Positions 18,807 through 26,855 of a stretch of DNA of 57,609 nucleotides are shown here, one piece after another. Each line of letters opens with the position of its first letter. Position 1 is the first letter of the stretch. The notes under the pieces were generated by a model, which was given only the letters and a program-made list of their open reading frames with translations, had not been told where the DNA came from and did no database searches. The translations under genes were made by a program, and so were the position numbers. Source of the stretch: an uncultured Prevotella sp. GTDB lineage: Bacteria; Bacteroidota; Bacteroidia; Bacteroidales; Bacteroidaceae. Location of the stretch: the NCBI GenBank assembly GCA_934254985.1, contig CAKQMS010000015.1:1-57609 (forward strand), written 5' to 3'.

Positions 18807-20339
18807 ATGTTCGAAGGACAACCTAAAGGTCTATGGGCCTTGGCTTTAGCCAACACAGGAGAGCGATTTGGTTACTATACCATGCTCGCAGTCTTTTTAT
18901 TGTATTTGCAGGCCAACTTCGGTTTCGCACCAGGTCTTGCAAGTGGTATTTATTCAACCTTCCTCATGTTGGTCTACTTCCTTCCTGTTATAGGAGGTGC
19001 TGCAGCTGACAAGTTTGGTTTTGGTAAGATGGTAACATCGGGTATCGTTATCATGTTTATCGGCTATCTCTTGCTTTCTGTTCCTCTCGGAGCCAACACC
19101 ACAGCCGTTATCGCCATGGGCGCAGCTCTATTGCTCGTTAGCTTCGGTACAGGTCTTTTCAAGGGCAACCTCCAGGTAATGGTTGGTAAACTCTACGACG
19201 CTCCTGAATATTCCGACAAGCGCGATAGCGGTTTCAGCCTTTTCTATATGGCTATCAATATTGGTGCTATGTTTGCTCCTACAGCAGCCATCAAGATTAT
19301 GGAATGGGCACAGCAGTCGCTTGGCGTTTCTGAGGCTGACTCTTATCATTATGCCTTTGCCGTGGCTTGCTTGAGCCTTATCGTTTCTATCGCCATCTAT
19401 TATGCTTTCCGTGGCACCTATAGCCATGTGCTTGCAGGCGAAGACAACAAGGCTGGCAATAATGCTGCAGCCAACGTGCCTGAACTCTCTAAGAGCGAAA
19501 CCAAAGAGCGCATCGTTTGCCTTTGCCTCGTGTTTGCCGTAGTTATCTTCTTCTGGATGGCATTCCATCAGAATGGTAACACCCTTACTCTCTTTGCTCG
19601 CGACTATACTCAGACCACATCCGTAGGTCTTCAGTCTATGGCATTCGACGTTACCAACCTCGTGGCTTGTATCTTCATCGTCTACGGTTCGTTTGGTATT
19701 GCTCAGAGCAAGACAATGAAGGGTAGAGGCATTTCGGGCTTGATAATCTTGGCTGCTATTGCATTCCTTGCTTATAAGTACGTGAGCCTCGATGGCGTAG
19801 TAGACGTTAAGGCTCCTATCTTCCAGCAGTTCAACCCTTGCTATGTTGTAGCCCTCACTCCTGTTAGCGTAGCCTTGTTCTCATGGCTCAACCGCAAGGG
19901 CAAAGAGCCTACAAGTCCTCGCAAGATTGGTCTTGGTATGCTTGTTGCCGCTATTGCCTTCTGCATCATGATAGGCGGTTCTTTGGGCTTGCTTGCTCCT
20001 ATGGATCAGGCTCAGGCTATTGAGCAGGGTGCCGACCCAGCACGCGTTAGTGCCAACCTCCTCATCTCTACCTACCTTGTGCTCACCTTTGCTGAGCTCT
20101 TGTTGTCGCCTATCGGCATCAGCTTCGTTACCAAGGTTGCTCCTCCTAAGTATGCCGGCCTTATGATGGGTCTTTGGTTTGCTGCCACAGCCATCGGCAA
20201 CCAGCTCGTAATGATTCCTGGTTTGCTTTGGGGTGCCAACGTTTCGTTGCCTATCATCTGGGGTGTATTGGCAGCTATCTGCCTCGTTAGTGCCATCTTC
20301 ATCTTCTCTATCATCAAGAAGCTTGATAAGGTAAGCTAA
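18807..20339 (+). CDS. POT/PTR-family proton-dependent oligopeptide transporter
   Basis: 510 residues with about 12-14 hydrophobic helices. Family signatures: GERFGYYTM near residue 16 (the E-x-x-E-R/F-x-Y-Y motif region), the loop GNLQVMVGKLYD, and DSGFSLFYMAINIGAMFAP (PTR2 signature). It imports di- and tripeptides with protons across the inner membrane, which fits an asaccharolytic or mixed-diet gut or oral Bacteroidales. The gene uses strongly biased, GCT/CTC-rich codons, which suggests high expression. It is followed by a good terminator. Confidence 0.9.
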   Translation: MFEGQPKGLWALALANTGERFGYYTMLAVFLLYLQANFGFAPGLASGIYSTFLMLVYFLPVIGGAAADKFGFGKMVTSGIVIMFIGYLLLSVPLGANTTAVIAMGAALLLVSFGTGLFKGNLQVMVGKLYDAPEYSDKRDSGFSLFYMAINIGAMFAPTAAIKIMEWAQQSLGVSEADSYHYAFAVACLSLIVSIAIYYAFRGTYSHVLAGEDNKAGNNAAANVPELSKSETKERIVCLCLVFAVVIFFWMAFHQNGNTLTLFARDYTQTTSVGLQSMAFDVTNLVACIFIVYGSFGIAQSKTMKGRGISGLIILAAIAFLAYKYVSLDGVVDVKAPIFQQFNPCYVVALTPVSVALFSWLNRKGKEPTSPRKIGLGMLVAAIAFCIMIGGSLGLLAPMDQAQAIEQGADPARVSANLLISTYLVLTFAELLLSPIGISFVTKVAPPKYAGLMMGLWFAATAIGNQLVMIPGLLWGANVSLPIIWGVLAAICLVSAIFIFSIIKKLDKVS

Positions 20340-20391
20340 GCAGAATCTAAGCTCAATCTAAGGTAAGCTAAGCTCCACCTTTATATTATAT

Positions 20392-20427
20392 AGCCCGTTA
20401 CGCCTCGTCGTAGCGGGCTTTTCTTTA
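20392..20427 (+). terminator. Terminator after the POT transporter gene
   Basis: AGCCCGTTACG (20392-20402) pairs with CGTAGCGGGCT (20409-20419) and is followed by a T-rich tail (TTTCTTT). It ends the plus-strand unit that begins at 16637. Confidence 0.85.
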
Positions 20428-20444
20428 TAAATGTCGCCCCTTGT

Positions 20445-20476
20445 GTTGCGTTCGTCGCAGCTCGGCTGCGTCGCTT
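20445..20476 (+). repeat. Copy 1 of a dispersed 32-bp repeat
   Basis: One of four copies in this window of a 32-bp intergenic sequence containing the dyad CGCAGC-TCG-GCTGCG. Other copies are at 26037-26068, 42905-42936 (opposite orientation) and 44693-44724 (opposite orientation, one mismatch). It lies between a terminator and the pgm promoter. Confidence 0.85.
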
Positions 20477-20500
20477 AACTAATTTTTATTATCAATTTAT

Positions 20501-20530
20501 TTTGTTATTCAGATTTTTTGCCTAAATTTG
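20501..20530 (+). promoter_or_regulatory. Promoter of the phosphohexomutase gene
   Basis: TTTG (20501-20504), an 18-base spacer and TAAATTTG (20523-20530) match the -33/-7 pattern. It leaves a leader of about 70 bases before the ATG at 20606. Confidence 0.7.
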
Positions 20531-20605
20531 CAGATACTATGTGGTTAACGTAAAAACACAAACCGAGAAAATCGAAAAGAACAATATAAAATTAACATTA
20601 AAACT

Positions 20606-22354
20606 ATGGCAAACAATTCAGAACTTGTTGCTCTATGCGAAGAAAGAGCAAAGCAATGGTTGTCACCTTCGTTCGACGAAGAGACACGTAAGGATGTTCA
20701 GGCTATGCTTGACAACGAAGATAAGTCGGCACTTATCGACGCTTTCTATCAGAATCTTGAATTTGGTACAGGTGGCTTGCGTGGCATCATGGGCGCAGGT
20801 ACAAACCGTATGAACAAATATATTGTCGGTATGGCTACTCAGGGCTTTGCCAACTACATTCTCAAGGCATTCCCAGGCGAGGAAAACCTCTCGGTAGTAG
20901 TAGGTCACGACTGCCGCAACAATTCTCGTCTCTTTGCTGAGACCGTGGCTGCCATCTTCTCGGCTAATGGCATCAAGGCTTATCTCTTCGAGGGATTGCG
21001 CCCAACACCTGAGATTTCGTTCGCCATCCGTCAGCTTGGCGCTAAGGCTGGTGTCAACGTAACAGCTTCTCACAACCCTAAGGAGTACAACGGCTACAAG
21101 GCTTACTGGAGCGATGGCGCTCAGGTTTTGGCTCCTCACGACAAGGGAATCATCGACGAGGTAAACAAGGTTACTATCGACCAGGTGAAGTTTGAGGCTA
21201 ACTGGGATAAGATTCAGATTATTGGTGGCGAAATGGACTACGACTACATGACAGCCGTACATACAGCCATGATCGACCAGGATGTAATCCTCCGTCAGAA
21301 AGACCTCAACATCGTTTACTCGGCTATGCACGGCACAGGTCGCGTAATCGTGCCTATGTGCTTGCGCTCATGGGGATTCCAGAACATCAACGTGGTGCCT
21401 GAGCAGATGGTTGTCGATGGCAACTTCCCAACCGTAGTTTCTCCAAACCCTGAGAATGCTGAGGCTATGACTCTCGGTATGAAGCTCGGTACTAAGCTTA
21501 ATGCCGACCTCGTGGTGGCTACCGACCCTGATGCCGACCGTTTGGCTATCGTTTGCCGCGACGACAAGGGCGAGTGGATGATCATCAACGGCAACCAGAC
21601 TGCCATGATGTTCTGCTACTACATCATCGAAAACAAGAAGAAGCTCGGCAAGCTTAAGCCTACCGACTTCCTCGTCAAGACTATCGTTACTACCGAGGTT
21701 ATTGCCGAGATTGCCAAGAAGAACAACGTAGAGCTTCGCGACTGCTATACTGGCTTCAAGTGGATTGCTCGCGAGATTGCTGTTTCTGAGGGCAAGCAGG
21801 ATTATATTGGTGGTGGCGAAGAGTCGTTCGGATTCTTGCCATACGATAAGGTTCGCGATAAGGATGCTCCTGCTTCTATCTGCTTGATTTGCGAGATTGC
21901 TGCTTGGGCTAAGGATCAGGGCAAGACTCTCTACGACCTCTTGATGCAGATTTATGCCGACTATGGCTTCAGCAAGGAGTTCACAGTCAACGTGGTTCGC
22001 CCTGGAAAGACTGGTGCCGACGAGATTAAGCAGATGATGGCTGACTTCCGCGCTAACCCTCCAAAGGAGTTGGGCGGCAGCAAGGTCGTTACTTGGAAAG
22101 ACTATCAGGCTCTCGAGGTTAAGCATGCTGACGGTAGCGTAGAGAAGCTCGACATGCCTGCTACAAGCAACGTGCTCCAATGGTTCTGCGACGACAACAC
22201 CAAGGTGAGCGTTCGTCCTTCAGGTACCGAGCCTAAGATCAAGTTCTATCTCGAGGTTAAGGATCCTTCGTTCAAGTGTGCAGGTTGCTACGCTCGTTGC
22301 AACAAGGCTGCTGACGAGAAGATTGAGGCTATCAAGAAGTCGCTCGGTCTCTAA
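20606..22354 (+). CDS. Phosphoglucomutase/phosphomannomutase (phosphohexomutase)
   Basis: 582 residues, the long type of alpha-D-phosphohexomutase that interconverts hexose-1- and hexose-6-phosphates. The phosphoserine loop TASHNPKEYNGYK has its catalytic Ser at residue 155. The metal-binding loop is DPDADRLAIV, the sugar-binding loop GGGEESFGF, and the phosphate-binding loop RPSGTEPKIKFY near the end. All four active-site elements are intact. Whether it prefers glucose or mannose cannot be told from sequence alone. It is monocistronic, with its own promoter and terminator, and strong codon bias. Confidence 0.93.
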   Translation: MANNSELVALCEERAKQWLSPSFDEETRKDVQAMLDNEDKSALIDAFYQNLEFGTGGLRGIMGAGTNRMNKYIVGMATQGFANYILKAFPGEENLSVVVGHDCRNNSRLFAETVAAIFSANGIKAYLFEGLRPTPEISFAIRQLGAKAGVNVTASHNPKEYNGYKAYWSDGAQVLAPHDKGIIDEVNKVTIDQVKFEANWDKIQIIGGEMDYDYMTAVHTAMIDQDVILRQKDLNIVYSAMHGTGRVIVPMCLRSWGFQNINVVPEQMVVDGNFPTVVSPNPENAEAMTLGMKLGTKLNADLVVATDPDADRLAIVCRDDKGEWMIINGNQTAMMFCYYIIENKKKLGKLKPTDFLVKTIVTTEVIAEIAKKNNVELRDCYTGFKWIAREIAVSEGKQDYIGGGEESFGFLPYDKVRDKDAPASICLICEIAAWAKDQGKTLYDLLMQIYADYGFSKEFTVNVVRPGKTGADEIKQMMADFRANPPKELGGSKVVTWKDYQALEVKHADGSVEKLDMPATSNVLQWFCDDNTKVSVRPSGTEPKIKFYLEVKDPSFKCAGCYARCNKAADEKIEAIKKSLGL

Positions 22355-22370
22355 TCTCTAAACAATATTT

Positions 22371-22426
22371 TCGGAAACGAGGCTTTGCCTTCTTTGCATG
22401 GCATGGTCGCGTTTCCGATTTTTTTT
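22371..22426 (+). terminator. Terminator of the phosphohexomutase gene
   Basis: TCGGAAACG (22371-22379) pairs with CGTTTCCGA (22410-22418) around a long loop and is followed by eight T. Confidence 0.8.
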
Positions 22427-22450
22427 CAATAGCTACTTAATCATTATCCC

Positions 22451-22458
22451 TAACTTTG
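22451..22458 (+). promoter_or_regulatory. -7 box of the GH2 gene
   Basis: TAACTTTG is an exact TAnnTTTG box 15 bases before the ATG at 22473. The leader would be very short; I see no clear -33 TTTG. Confidence 0.5.
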
Positions 22459-22472
22459 GCTAAAAACTAATT

Positions 22473-24893
22473 ATGAAACTAAACCATATTACATTTGCCT
22501 CTCTACTTTGCTTGGCTCTTAATGCTAATGCCCAGCAACGCTCTTCGTTGGACATCAAGAATTGGGAGTTTTCGCAAGATAGCGTGGAATGGAAAAACGT
22601 AACCATTCCGCACGATTGGGCTATTAGCGGACCATTCGACAAGAAATGGGACCTGCAGAATGTTGCCATCGTTCAGAATGGCGAAAAACAAAAGACCGAG
22701 AAGTCGGGTCGTTCGGGAGCGCTTCCTTGGATAGGTCAGGGCTTCTATCGCACCACCATAAACCTTAAGCAACTGCCACCTCATGCCATGCTCGTTTTCG
22801 ATGGAGCCATGGCTGAGCCTCGTGTGCTCGTCAACGGCAAATATGCTGGCTATTGGGCTTATGGCTACAACACCTTCCGCCTCGACGTGTCGAAGCTTCT
22901 GCGCAAGGGCGACAACGCCATCGAGGTGCATCTGCAGAATGTCGAAGAGAGCAGCCGTTGGTATCCTGGCGCAGGCTTGTTCCGCCCCGTAACTCTCATC
23001 ACCACGGGCAAAGAAAACATCGACTCGTGGGCTACCTACGCTCGCACTCTCTCGCTCTCTAAGCGCGAGGCGCAAATCGAGGTGTCTACAAAGGTTGCGG
23101 GCATGGGTCAAGAGGGCTTGGCTGTCGAAGTTGCCATCCTCAACCCTAAGGGCTACGAAGAGATTGCTGCCCATGCCGACGTGCCTGCCGACGGAGTAGT
23201 TACGCTTCCGCTCACCATGAAGAAACCGCAAGCGTGGTCGCCTGAAAATCCGTTCCTCTACAACCTCGAGGTTCGACTATACAGGAATAATAAGGTGGTC
23301 GACAAAACCACTCAGAAGTTTGGCGTGCGCACGGTTAGCGTGAGCAAGGAGAATGGTTTCCAGCTTAATGGCGTGACCAGAAAAATCAAGGGCGTTTGCC
23401 TGCACCACGACCTCGGACCGCTTGGTGCTGCTGTCAACAAGGCTGCCTTGATTCGCCAAATCAAGTTGATGAAGGATATGGGTGCCGATGCCATTCGCAC
23501 CTCTCACAATATGCCAAGCCAAATGCAGATGGACCTTTGCGACTCGCTCGGCATGATGGTCATGGCTGAGAGTTTCGACATGTGGGTTTATCCTAAATGC
23601 AAAAATGGCTACGCCCGATTCTTCAAGGAGTGGAGCGACAAGGACATGACAAACCTCGTGTTGGCTCATCGCAACCATCCGTCTATCGTGATGTGGAGCA
23701 TCGGCAACGAGATTCCGGAGCAGGGCATGAAGGGCGGCACGGAAATGGCTAAGCACCTTCAGGATATCTGCCATCAGCTCGACCCTTCGCGTCCGGTCAC
23801 TCAGGGCATCGACCGCCCCGACAACGCCATCCACACGGGCTTTGCCCAAGCCATGGATGTGCCGGGCTTCAACTATCGTGTACACAAATACGAGCCTTGC
23901 ATCGGCAAGCTGCCTCAGCAGTTCTTGCTCGGTTCTGAAACAGCCTCTACCGTTAGCTCGCGCGGAGTATACAAGTTCCCTGTAGAGTGGGGCGTAACCA
24001 AGGCAGACAAAGACGGACAGGTGACTTCCTACGACACTCAATGGTGCTCATGGAGCAATCTGCCAGAGGAGGATTTCCTTGCCATGGACGACTATAATTA
24101 CACCATAGGTCAGTTCGTGTGGACCGGCATCGACTATCTTGGCGAACCTACTCCTTATGACGAATATTGGCCAAGTCGCAGCAGCTATTTCGGCATTTGC
24201 GACCTTGCCGGATTGCCTAAGGACAGATATTATCTCTATCGTTCGGAATGGAACAAGAATAGCCACACGCTCCACCTCTTGCCTCATTGGACATGGCCGG
24301 GTCGCGAGGGCAAGCTCACGCCTGTGTTCTGCTATACCGACGCTCCCGAGGCTGAGCTGTTCATAAATGGCAAGTCGCAAGGACGCATACGCAAGCAGCA
24401 TGCCACTATGGCAGACAAGCCTGAGGTTCGCGCTCGTCGCTACCGACTGATGTGGAACGACGTGAAGTATGAGCCAGGCGAACTCAAGGTTGTGGCTTAT
24501 GGTGCCGACGGCAACAAGGTGGGCGAAACCTCCCTCCATACTGCTGGCAAGGCTGCTGCCGTAGCCCTAAAGGCTGACAAGACCGTGCTTGCTGCCGATG
24601 GCGAAGATTTGGCTTACGTCACAGTCTCGCTCGTCGACAAGGATGGCAACGAGCTTCCTACCGCTTCCGACAATATCTCGGTCGAGGTATCTGGCGCAGC
24701 TTCGTTCCGCGGCATCTGTAATGGCGATGCCACCTCGCTCGAAGTGTTCACCAAGCCTCAGATGAAGCTCTTTGGCGGCAAGCTCGTCGTTACTCTCCAG
24801 TCTGCTGCCGCTCCTGGCATAGCCACTCTCACGGTTGTCGACAAGAGCAACAAGAATGTGAAGCCTGCAAGCGTGGAGATTGAGGTGAAGTAA
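22473..24893 (+). CDS. Glycoside hydrolase family 2 (beta-galactosidase-like)
   Basis: 806 residues with a signal peptide (MKLNHITFASLLCLALNANAQ), so periplasmic or exported. The order is sugar-binding jelly roll (about 25-190), Ig-like domain (about 195-290), TIM barrel (about 295-590) and C-terminal Ig-like modules of the DUF4982/Invasin-like kind. The acid/base glutamate is E413 in WSIGNEIPEQG; the nucleophile is E489 in GSETAST. The KGVCLHHDLG and DAIRTSHNM motifs are typical of GH2. Substrate could be a beta-galactoside or a related glycan; there is no adjacent SusCD pair to indicate it. It stands alone between terminators. Confidence 0.92.
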   Translation: MKLNHITFASLLCLALNANAQQRSSLDIKNWEFSQDSVEWKNVTIPHDWAISGPFDKKWDLQNVAIVQNGEKQKTEKSGRSGALPWIGQGFYRTTINLKQLPPHAMLVFDGAMAEPRVLVNGKYAGYWAYGYNTFRLDVSKLLRKGDNAIEVHLQNVEESSRWYPGAGLFRPVTLITTGKENIDSWATYARTLSLSKREAQIEVSTKVAGMGQEGLAVEVAILNPKGYEEIAAHADVPADGVVTLPLTMKKPQAWSPENPFLYNLEVRLYRNNKVVDKTTQKFGVRTVSVSKENGFQLNGVTRKIKGVCLHHDLGPLGAAVNKAALIRQIKLMKDMGADAIRTSHNMPSQMQMDLCDSLGMMVMAESFDMWVYPKCKNGYARFFKEWSDKDMTNLVLAHRNHPSIVMWSIGNEIPEQGMKGGTEMAKHLQDICHQLDPSRPVTQGIDRPDNAIHTGFAQAMDVPGFNYRVHKYEPCIGKLPQQFLLGSETASTVSSRGVYKFPVEWGVTKADKDGQVTSYDTQWCSWSNLPEEDFLAMDDYNYTIGQFVWTGIDYLGEPTPYDEYWPSRSSYFGICDLAGLPKDRYYLYRSEWNKNSHTLHLLPHWTWPGREGKLTPVFCYTDAPEAELFINGKSQGRIRKQHATMADKPEVRARRYRLMWNDVKYEPGELKVVAYGADGNKVGETSLHTAGKAAAVALKADKTVLAADGEDLAYVTVSLVDKDGNELPTASDNISVEVSGAASFRGICNGDATSLEVFTKPQMKLFGGKLVVTLQSAAAPGIATLTVVDKSNKNVKPASVEIEVK

Positions 24894-24915
24894 ATAACAG
24901 CCTCACAAACAACAA

Positions 24916-24961
24916 CCGACTGATTTTAGGTTTATCGCTTAAAATCAGTCGGCTTTTTTTG
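24916..24961 (+). terminator. Terminator of the GH2 gene
   Basis: A perfect 13-bp stem (CCGACTGATTTTA, 24916-24928, with 24940-24952) and an 11-base loop are followed by C and eight T. The loop contains GGTTTATCGC, the same string found at the right end of the cloverleaf elements near 26.5 kb, possibly by chance. Confidence 0.92.
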
Positions 24962-25089
24962 TGGTTAATATCAAGGACTAAAAGAGGTGCGAGGCGCACG
25001 AGCTTGCTGTGATTGCGCAAAGTATTGACGAGATGAAGGTCAATATCGCCTGGATTACTGAATGTTTCTGTTCGGGAGTCATAATAGTG

Positions 25090-25280
25090 TTTAATGTTTA
25101 ATGTTTAATGTGTAATGTTTAGTGTGTAATGTTTAGTGTGTAATGTTTAGTGTGTAATGTTTAGTGTGTAATGTTTAGTGTGTAATGTTTAATGCTTAAT
25201 GAGTAATGAGTAGTGTTTAATGAGTAGTGTTTAGGCGGTCGTTAAAATTACACATTAAACACTACACACTAAACATTAAA
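25090..25280. repeat. 14-bp tandem array with a facing inverted copy
   Basis: GTTTAGTGTGTAAT recurs with a 14-base period starting at 25117, 25131, 25145, 25159, 25173 and 25187, with diverged TTTAATG units on both sides. An inverted stretch of the same sequence (25246-25280) abuts the HU-related gene. The same TTTAATGT motif reappears at 26368-26412 and 26612-26632. Between the GH2 terminator and the array (24962-25085) I see no gene. Confidence 0.8.
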
Positions 25281-25281
25281 A

Positions 25282-25746
25282 CTACTTCTTCTTCGCAGCA
25301 TCGAGGTCAACGGAAGTTTCGCCAGCCTTCTCAGCCTTGAGAGTTGCAGCCTGAGCAGCACGGCTCGCTACTACTTCGAATACAGCATCGTCGATGAGGT
25401 TTTCGAGTTCAGCGTCGGGAGTGAAGACGATGTTGATCTTCTTGATGTTGTCGGCGGTGAACGCCTTCAACGACTCGGCACCTTGGCTGTTAAGGGTGAT
25501 ACCGAAGGTACCGAGACCTTCGAGCTGAACCTTGTTGCCGTTCAGGAGCTGCTCACGGAGACAGCTTGCGATGTCTGCCAAAACGCCCTTGATGGTGCCC
25601 TTCGAGAATACCGTGTTGTGGCTCGCCACGTGCGAGATGAATTTCGAGGTCGAAAGCTTTTCGCGAACCTGTGGAGTTGCGTAGGCGAGACTGCCCTTCT
25701 CTGGGTGGATAGGGTTTGGCATCATGTAGACTGAATAATGAATCAT
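25282..25746 (-). CDS. HU-related DNA-binding protein with C-terminal extension
   Basis: 154 residues. The core from about residue 15 to 125 follows the HU/IHF fold as found in the longer Bacteroidales HU-related family (YATPQVREKLSTSKFISHVA, GTIKGVLADIASCLREQLLNG, VQLEGLGTFGITL, INIVFTPDAELENLI). An Ala/Lys/Glu-rich tail follows (AAQAATLKAEKAGE to KKK). It should bind and bend DNA. It opens the accessory module and is probably transcribed with a structured leader of about 200 bases. These proteins accompany DUF4248 and primase genes in many Bacteroidales genomes. Confidence 0.85.
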   Translation of the reverse strand: MIHYSVYMMPNPIHPEKGSLAYATPQVREKLSTSKFISHVASHNTVFSKGTIKGVLADIASCLREQLLNGNKVQLEGLGTFGITLNSQGAESLKAFTADNIKKINIVFTPDAELENLIDDAVFEVVASRAAQAATLKAEKAGETSVDLDAAKKK

Positions 25747-25949
25747 AGTGTAAATTAATTTTATTGGTTTAACATTCTTTTCTTCGCTAAGCCTTTGGCT
25801 TCGTCATGTTTCGTGCGACTATCCGCCTTTAGCATTTCGAGCGTTCTCGTGGCGCCTTTCGAGTAGTCTCGTTAGCTTGTGCGACCTATCGCTCTCGGTC
25901 ATCCACCTTGGGGATTGACGATAGCCTATGGCTCGTTGGATTACGTATG

Positions 25950-25957
25950 CAAAGTTA
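25950..25957 (-). promoter_or_regulatory. Candidate -7 box for the HU-related gene
   Basis: Minus-strand TAACTTTG is an exact TAnnTTTG. Transcription from here would give a leader of about 200 bases, with small hairpins such as AAGCC-AAA-GGCTT near 25793-25805. The interval 25747-26148 holds no other convincing gene; it also contains copy 2 of the 32-bp repeat and a CTTCACTCTT tract. Confidence 0.45.
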
Positions 25958-26036
25958 CGCAATCGCCAATTGTCATTCGGATGATAAGGGAGGTTAGCTG
26001 CTGATTTCTCCGCTTTTTCTCCCTTTGTCCCCATGG

Positions 26037-26068
26037 GTTGCGTTCGTCGCAGCTCGGCTGCGTCGCTT
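26037..26068 (+). repeat. Copy 2 of the dispersed 32-bp repeat
   Basis: Identical over 32 bases to the copy at 20445. It continues into AATAGACTAACGGATTCTTC and a tract of CTCTTCACT units (26098-26147); a near match of this continuation recurs at 43009-43056. Confidence 0.85.
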
Positions 26069-26148
26069 TCGCTAATAGACTAACGGATTCTTCCCTCTTC
26101 CCTCTTCACTCTTCACTCTTCACTCTTCACTCTTCCCTCTTCACTCCC

Positions 26149-26367
26149 TTACGGTTCCCCCAGTTGTTCCACGATGGCTTTGACCTGTCGTGGTGTGAAG
26201 GTTTTGTTTGACGTGTGGTAGCCCATGGCTTGCAGTTCGCCCATGAGTGGTGGGCATCGCTTTATCCAGCCCATGAGGTGCTTTACGGCTGTGTTCGGAA
26301 TGCTGTCGGGGAAATACATTAGCGACAGCTCCTTCTTGGTGTATGAACGGATTGAAAATGTAATCAT
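26149..26367 (-). CDS. DUF4248 family protein
   Basis: 72 residues, complete: begins MITFSIRSYTKKELSLMYFP and ends with a helix-turn-helix-like stretch (NKTFTPRQVKAIVEQLGEP). The size and the pattern (two helical halves, conserved Y-F/K-E-L-A/S-x-x-Y-F-P) match the small DUF4248 proteins found next to HU-related and primase genes in Bacteroidales. The fold suggests a small DNA-binding protein; the function is unknown. Confidence 0.75.
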   Translation of the reverse strand: MITFSIRSYTKKELSLMYFPDSIPNTAVKHLMGWIKRCPPLMGELQAMGYHTSNKTFTPRQVKAIVEQLGEP

Positions 26368-26421
26368 AATGTTTAATGTGTAGTGTTTAATGTTTAATGT
26401 TTAATGTTTAGGTGTTCTTTT

Positions 26422-26587
26422 AAACATAAACCATATAAACCCCTGTCTTTTTCTTCAGCAGAGCTTGCCAACTGTGGCTTGTCCATCCTTTTCGAGAGTG
26501 TGACTCTCGACAGTCTGGGCAATCCCCAGCTGGCAGATGCGCTCACGCATCTGAAGAAAACCGTCAGGCGATAAACCAAAATAAACC
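26422..26587 (+). repeat. Cloverleaf element A
   Basis: A 166-bp element. Left end AAACATAAACCATATAAAC, right end GGCGATAAACCAAAATAAAC. Inside: an outer stem (TTTTCTTC with GAAGAAAA, strengthened by CCTG/CAGG), a long imperfect arm (about 26464-26484 with 26515-26535, 16 of 21 paired) tipped by the perfect hairpin TCGAGAGT-GTG-ACTCTCGA (26492-26510), and a second hairpin AGATGCG-CTCA-CGCATCT (26535-26552). A frame of 61 codons across it is most likely a by-product. It has the same end sequences and arm order as element B, which lies in the opposite orientation. Confidence 0.75.
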
Positions 26588-26646
26588 GTTGCTGGAGATA
26601 ATGTCTAGTGTTTAATGTTTAGTGTTTAATGTGTATCTCAAGCTAA

Positions 26647-26823
26647 GGTTTATCTTTGTTTATCGCCCTATGTTGGGCAAAGTGCAGGTACTGCACTTGA
26701 TGTAAAGGCTTGGCAAGGCGTGTCGTACAGCTTGCTTACGAAAGCGCCTTGTCAAGGCTTTGCATCAAAAACTCGAAGTATGAGAGTTTGCCCAACATAG
26801 GGTGTTTATCATGGTTTATGTTT
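26647..26823 (-). repeat. Cloverleaf element B
   Basis: A 177-bp element, inverted relative to A. Read on the minus strand, it starts AAACATAAACCATGATAAAC and ends GGCGATAAACAAAGATAAAC. Outer stem: CCCTATGTTGGGCAAA (26666-26681) pairs perfectly with 26787-26802. Inside are the hairpin AAGTGCAG-GTA-CTGCACTT (26680-26698), a long arm (26697-26720 with 26743-26766, 21 of 24 paired) and a weak AAACTC/GAGTTT hairpin. The sequence inside the stems is not shared with A. No protein-coding content is supported in 26368-26855. Confidence 0.75.
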
Positions 26824-26855
26824 CTCATCGCAAGCGGATTCTCGCAAACTGATGG

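Noticed and set aside
24985..25080. Short coding-like stretch (EAHELAVIAQSIDEMKVNIA in one frame)
   Set aside because: It reads like a protein fragment but has no start codon and only about 30 codons; too short to call a pseudogene.
25819..26034. 71-codon minus-strand frame upstream of the HU-related gene
   Set aside because: It overlaps the candidate promoter and hairpin leader, has an arginine-rich composition without recognisable motifs, and ends in repeat-like DNA; more likely untranslated leader.
26394..26579. 61-codon frame on the minus strand
   Set aside because: It lies within cloverleaf element A; the hairpin arms dictate the sequence, and B, with the same fold, has no matching protein.
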